This document shows positions 60,699 to 64,000 of a DNA stretch of 64,000 bases, in pieces. Position 1 is the first letter of the stretch. Each line of letters opens with the position of its first letter. A program made the translations under genes and the position numbers. The DNA comes from Roseburia_C sp051879315. GTDB lineage: Bacteria > Bacillota > Clostridia > Lachnospirales > Lachnospiraceae. Below the pieces are notes generated by a model. It saw nothing but the letters and a program-made list of their open reading frames with translations. It was not told where the DNA came from and searched no databases. The stretch covers positions 1 to 64,000 of the forward strand of contig JBJELW010000017.1 of assembly GCA_051879315.1 (NCBI GenBank). The letters run 5' to 3'.

Positions 60699-61217
60699 CT
60701 AAACAAACTTGCTTGCACTCCTTTTTTCAATGCGCTCTAAGTGTTGATTAATCCTTAAAATCACGAAGTAGACCAGGATGGAAATCAGAAGCGTATAGAC
60801 TACCTCGGGAATCATGATACGGATCAAATAATACCCGAACGAAAATCTGCTTCGGAATAAAAAGCGGAAAAAATATATTGCCAGATTATAGGCCAGATCA
60901 CTGCATGAGATCAAAACCATGGGAAGTGCAATGTCGTCCGGGAAAAAATGCTTCTTGAAAAATCCGTTGGCCCAACCGATGTACATGTGCAAAAGTGCAT
61001 AAAATCCAATAAAGTCAGAAAAGAAAATGTCCACCAGAAGACCACAGAAAAATCCAATGATCATACCCTCTTTCGGACCTCTCATAAATCCGAAGGATGC
61101 AATCACGATAATCAGCAAATTCGGCGAAACAGAGGCGAAGGATAAGGTCTGAAAAACAGTTGTCTGCATCAGAAAACACACGATGATGATGATTGTTACA
61201 AGTATTTTACGGCGCAT
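60699..61217 (-). CDS. mreD: Rod shape-determining protein MreD
   Basis: 172 aa on the minus strand from ATG 61217, one base after the mreC stop; a longer frame from 61274 overlaps mreC. Five to six membrane helices (VTIIIIVCFLMQTTVFQ, LLIIVIASFGFMRGP, FFCGLLVDIFFSDFIGF). Third member of mreBCD, followed by mrdA. Confidence 0.93.
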   Translation of the reverse strand: MRRKILVTIIIIVCFLMQTTVFQTLSFASVSPNLLIIVIASFGFMRGPKEGMIIGFFCGLLVDIFFSDFIGFYALLHMYIGWANGFFKKHFFPDDIALPMVLISCSDLAYNLAIYFFRFLFRSRFSFGYYLIRIMIPEVVYTLLISILVYFVILRINQHLERIEKRSASKFV

Positions 61218-61218
61218 G

Positions 61219-62073
61219 TTATTCCCCCGTTTCTTTCTTTTCCAAAATAACAAGTACCTGTTGTAAATGTTCAAAATCCACCGCCGGCGTCAGGGTGCCG
61301 GAACGGGTCAAGTTATTGGAATCATCTGAGATGGTACTGATATATCCGATCAGAATCCCTTCCAAGTATTTACTGCTGACGTTGCTGGTGACAATCTGGT
61401 CTCCAATCTGTACTTCGTTGTCGCTGTCATTCAGATTGGAAAATTCGATTACCTGATCGTTGCTCATGGTGGTGAGATTTCCGCTGACCACACAGTTGTC
61501 TGAGGTGCTTAATACCATAGCATATACCTGTGATGTGTCGTCAATAATGGAACGTACCTTTGCATAATGCGGCCCCACGTCATATACGATACCCACCAGG
61601 CCACCGCTGGCAATCACATTCATATCCACTTCAATTCCATCTTTGGAACCCTTATCTATGATGAAGGTCTGGAACCAGTTTCCGGAATCCTTACCGATGA
61701 CATTTGCGGCTGTTTTATCGTAATCGCTGTATTGCTTATCCAGTTCCAGCAGTTCACGCAGACTTTCCAGTTCATACTGTTCCAGCTTCGTTGCATTCAG
61801 CTCCTGGGTTAACTCATCCACCTGAGTTTTCAACTCTTCGTTTTCTGCCATCACTTCATCCAGTTTTTTGAAATTATCAGCCGTGTCGGAGATCCACGTT
61901 CCCATGGCATTAATTCCCCGTTGCATAGGTCCGAAAATTGCACCGGCCACCGTATTTAAAGGGCCACCGGAAAGATTCAGCGAAAAACTGATATACATAC
62001 CTGCAATACAGACCACGGTCAGTGCCAGCAGAATATATTTGGTTGGAATTTTGAATCTGGATCTACGTCTCAT
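61219..62073 (-). CDS. mreC: Rod shape-determining protein MreC
   Basis: 284 aa on the minus strand. N-terminal TM helix (YILLALTVVCIAGMYISFSL), a coiled coil at about 65-115 (LDEVMAENEELKTQVDELTQELNATK), then the double beta-barrel (VIASGGLVGIVYDVGPHYAKVRSIIDD). Links MreB to the outer enzymes. mreB stands 9 nt upstream. Confidence 0.95.
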   Translation of the reverse strand: MRRRSRFKIPTKYILLALTVVCIAGMYISFSLNLSGGPLNTVAGAIFGPMQRGINAMGTWISDTADNFKKLDEVMAENEELKTQVDELTQELNATKLEQYELESLRELLELDKQYSDYDKTAANVIGKDSGNWFQTFIIDKGSKDGIEVDMNVIASGGLVGIVYDVGPHYAKVRSIIDDTSQVYAMVLSTSDNCVVSGNLTTMSNDQVIEFSNLNDSDNEVQIGDQIVTSNVSSKYLEGILIGYISTISDDSNNLTRSGTLTPAVDFEHLQQVLVILEKKETGE

Positions 62074-62082
62074 GTTATGCCT

Positions 62083-63099
62083 CTATTTATATATTCTTGT
62101 TTTCATACTGTATCCTAAGTGATTGTATTTTTCGTCAGAAACAATTTTGTTCAATCCTCTGACCGCACTCTCCTCCGGTGTGTCACAGGTATTTACCTTT
62201 ATGTTGGTGATCTGGGTAAACAACGTGTCCAGATCATGGATCTGTGAAGCACCTCCGGTGATGTAAATACCGGAATGGATAATGTCTTTTGCCAACTCCG
62301 GAGGGGTTTTCTCCAGAATCATTTTTATGGATGTACAGATGGAATTCAGGTTTTCCTTGATGGCTGCATAGATGTCATCCGCAGTCAACTCCATCTCAAT
62401 GGGAAGGCCACTGACCACATCCCGGCCAACGACCACCATACTCCGCTCCAGTCCCGGAACACCGGAACCCAGTTCCTCTTTTAAAGCTTTTGCAGTCTTC
62501 TTTCCAATCACCAGTTCATGAGTCCTTTTTACATAACTGATAATGGATTCATCAATGCGGTTTCCTCCGAAATGAAGCAAATCACTCAACACCAGACCAC
62601 TCAGGGAAATCACGGATATCTCTGTGGTGTCTGCCCCGATATCTACGATCATACGTCCCGTGGGCTCGTTTACATCCAGCCCCAGTCCAACGGCATCTGC
62701 AAGCGGTTTTTCACACAGCAATACAGATTTCGGACGCATTTTACTCTTATAAAAAATGTCAAAAAAAGCTTTTTTCTCCACTTCGGTTATATCTGTGGGA
62801 ACTGCCACGATGAATTCTGCACCATGAGCTTTTCCCTTTGTATATTTTTCCAGAATCTCAAACATCATAGTCTGCATATTGTTAAAATCAGCAATTACAC
62901 CATTGACAATCGGAAAAGATACGTTGATGCGGTCCGGTGCCTTCTCATACATAGCATAAGCGGAATCCCCGTATGCATACATTTGATTTTTGTTTACAAT
63001 GGCTATGGTATTCTTTTCGTTGATAATTTTGCCTGTGGCTTTGCAAAATACTTTAATATTTGAGGTTCCTAAGTCTATTCCGTAAATGTTGTTTGACAT
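62083..63099 (-). CDS. mreB: Rod shape-determining protein MreB/Mbl (actin homologue)
   Basis: 338 aa on the minus strand. Actin-ATPase phosphate-1 motif YGIDLGTSNIKVF, phosphate-2 MIVDIGADTTEISVISL and adenosine motif GIYITGGASQI are present. It starts MSNNIYGIDLG. The sequence is somewhat divergent from MreB of Bacillus (e.g. RINVSFPIVNGVIADFNN), so Mbl/MreBH-like subtype cannot be excluded. First gene of mreBCD-mrdA. Confidence 0.94.
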   Translation of the reverse strand: MSNNIYGIDLGTSNIKVFCKATGKIINEKNTIAIVNKNQMYAYGDSAYAMYEKAPDRINVSFPIVNGVIADFNNMQTMMFEILEKYTKGKAHGAEFIVAVPTDITEVEKKAFFDIFYKSKMRPKSVLLCEKPLADAVGLGLDVNEPTGRMIVDIGADTTEISVISLSGLVLSDLLHFGGNRIDESIISYVKRTHELVIGKKTAKALKEELGSGVPGLERSMVVVGRDVVSGLPIEMELTADDIYAAIKENLNSICTSIKMILEKTPPELAKDIIHSGIYITGGASQIHDLDTLFTQITNIKVNTCDTPEESAVRGLNKIVSDEKYNHLGYSMKTRIYK

Positions 63100-63120
63100 T
63101 TTTTCTCCCTTCGGAATGTT

Positions 63121-63804
63121 TTATATCATTCCCTGTTCTTTAAAACTGTAATATCTTTTGTCTCCAATAATGATGTGATCCGCTAAGGTGATGCCGATGA
63201 GATCTCCGCCTTCCTTGATCTGCCGGGTGACCTGTATGTCCTGTCTGCTGGGCGTGGGGGTTCCGCTGGGATGATTGTGCACCAGGATAATATGCAATGC
63301 ATGGTGTATCAACGCCTGGGAAAAAATATCCCGGGGAGAGATCAGGGATGCATTGGCAGTGCCTATAGTAAGTACACTTTCCTGAATCAATCTGCATTTG
63401 CCGTCAAACATGCACAGCACCAGGCGTTCATGAAGTTCATGACGCAGGGATTCCATATAATAAGCTGCTACGCTGCGGGCATCGGACAAGGTAATGGCTT
63501 CCCGGCGTTTCGTTCCGGCAATGCGCTTAGACAGCTCCGCGATGCACTTCAGCTGGATCGCCTTCACCCGCCCAATCCCCGGAAGCTGCATCAGCTGTTC
63601 CGGAGTCAGCACATAGAGAGCCAGCAAATTGCCATCGCCGCTGTTTAAAATCTGTTCTGCCAGCTGTACCGCATTCTGACCGGAAGATCCGGTCCGCAGG
63701 ATCACCGCCAGTAGTTCCGCGTCCGACAGACACTCCGGTCCATGGGTCATACATTTTTCGTAAGGACGCTCAGAGACCGGTAATTCATTGGTTTTTATTG
63801 TCAT
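63121..63804 (-). CDS. radC: JAMM/MPN+ domain protein RadC
   Basis: 227 aa on the minus strand from ATG 63804, with AAGAAGG just upstream (a GTG five codons earlier is possible). N-terminal helix-hairpin-helix (ELMQLPGIGRVKAIQLK) and the JAMM motif HNHPSGTPTPSRQD near residue 175 for zinc. The name RadC is historical; a direct repair role is doubted. Ends 21 nt before mreB. Confidence 0.92.
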   Translation of the reverse strand: MTIKTNELPVSERPYEKCMTHGPECLSDAELLAVILRTGSSGQNAVQLAEQILNSGDGNLLALYVLTPEQLMQLPGIGRVKAIQLKCIAELSKRIAGTKRREAITLSDARSVAAYYMESLRHELHERLVLCMFDGKCRLIQESVLTIGTANASLISPRDIFSQALIHHALHIILVHNHPSGTPTPSRQDIQVTRQIKEGGDLIGITLADHIIIGDKRYYSFKEQGMI

Positions 63805-63862
63805 AATCCTTCTTTCCACTCTCTCATGGGATCCAAAGCATTATTTTATAATTCTAACACAT

Positions 63863-64000
63863 CATATCTTTATTAACAAGATTCTGTTCATAAAGTTTTT
63901 GTAATGACATGAGAATACCCAGCTTGGCGTGATACCAGGTCAGGCCACCCTGAAAATACACGGCATAGGGAGGCTTCAGTGGACCATCTGCACTGAGCTC
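63863..64000 (-). CDS. C-terminal end of an unidentified minus-strand gene (partial)
   Basis: Reading from the window edge, frame 1 on the minus strand is open for 45 residues to a TGA at 63865-63863. It reads ...GPLKPPYAVYFQGG then LTWYHAKLGILMSLQNF and a hydrophobic end. A second frame also stays open to about 63855, so the frame is not certain. No family recognised. No gene signal on the plus strand. Confidence 0.35.

Noticed and set aside
1..64000. tRNA, rRNA, IS elements, prophage, CRISPR
   Set aside because: No T-loop pattern with matching arms, no transposase or integrase apart from the chromosomal XerS, and no regularly spaced repeats were seen; this is a visual check, not a scan.

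Overview
The window reads as a contiguous chromosomal segment of a low-to-moderate G+C, spore-forming anaerobic Firmicute, most likely a Lachnospiraceae-type Clostridium relative. Pointers are a pheST operon behind a T-box leader, radical SAM proteins of the TIGR03960/TIGR03936 pair, an L27 with a Prp-cleavable N-terminus, the lexA/yneA divergon with Gram-positive SOS boxes, sporulation-type proteins (SpoIID-like, YlbJ-like, M23), and an mre-mrdA-minCDE-rodA cluster. I see no rRNA, tRNA, IS element, prophage or CRISPR array. Almost everything is chromosomal housekeeping, so the unusual material is small and embedded between conserved operons.

Layout. 1-1.1 kb: end of a PEPCK-like gene and a probable 6S RNA with its own promoter and terminator. 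1.1-4.2 kb: SpoIID/LytB-like and YihY membrane proteins. 4.3-9.6 kb: Phe T-box, pheS, pheT, queA, a PilZ protein. 9.7-14.7 kb: tyrA (minus), an exported repeat/propeller protein, a degenerate leucyl-tRNA-synthetase paralogue, and four small unrecognised proteins, one of them very Cys-rich. 14.7-22.6 kb: rqcH (minus), then yicC-gmk-rpoZ-rimO-pgsA-cinA-rsmD-coaD and a coiled-coil protein. 22.6-29.2 kb: ylbJ-like (minus), M23 peptidase, and a tightly coupled run of pseudouridine synthases, YgiQ, a phosphatase and recU. 29.2-34.4 kb: his operon hisZ-G-D-B and a HisF-like/HisI/HisE fusion. 34.4-39.7 kb: small membrane protein, the TIGR03960/TIGR03936 pair, RNase G, rplU-prp-rpmA. 39.8-43.0 kb: obgE-yhbY-nadD-yqeK-rsfS. 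43.0-47.9 kb: lexA/yneA divergon, plsC, xerS, dtd, cytidylate kinase-like. 47.9-53.1 kb (minus): rluD, lspA, ylmH, sepF, yggS, HlyD-like. 53.2-64 kb: DUF378, then on the minus strand dacA, mgsA, rodA, minE, minD, minC, mrdA, mreD, mreC, mreB, radC and the tail of an unknown gene.

How the genes work together. Three themes dominate: translation (PheRS, queuosine, RqcH, RimO, pseudouridine synthases, L21/L27 with the L27 protease, Obg/RsfS/YhbY ribosome assembly, D-aminoacyl-tRNA deacylase), cell shape and division (MreBCD, PBP2, RodA, MinCDE, SepF, carboxypeptidase, SOS-controlled YneA) and histidine biosynthesis. The best candidates for something undescribed are the catalytically degraded LeuRS paralogue at 12.25-13.4 kb with the small-protein cluster beside it, and the HisF-like domain, apparently lacking both catalytic aspartates, fused in front of HisIE. 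Many start codons were moved inward from the longest reading frame because a Shine-Dalgarno sequence and family N-termini supported a later start; this is stated in each entry. All family assignments come from reading motifs by eye, with no database search.
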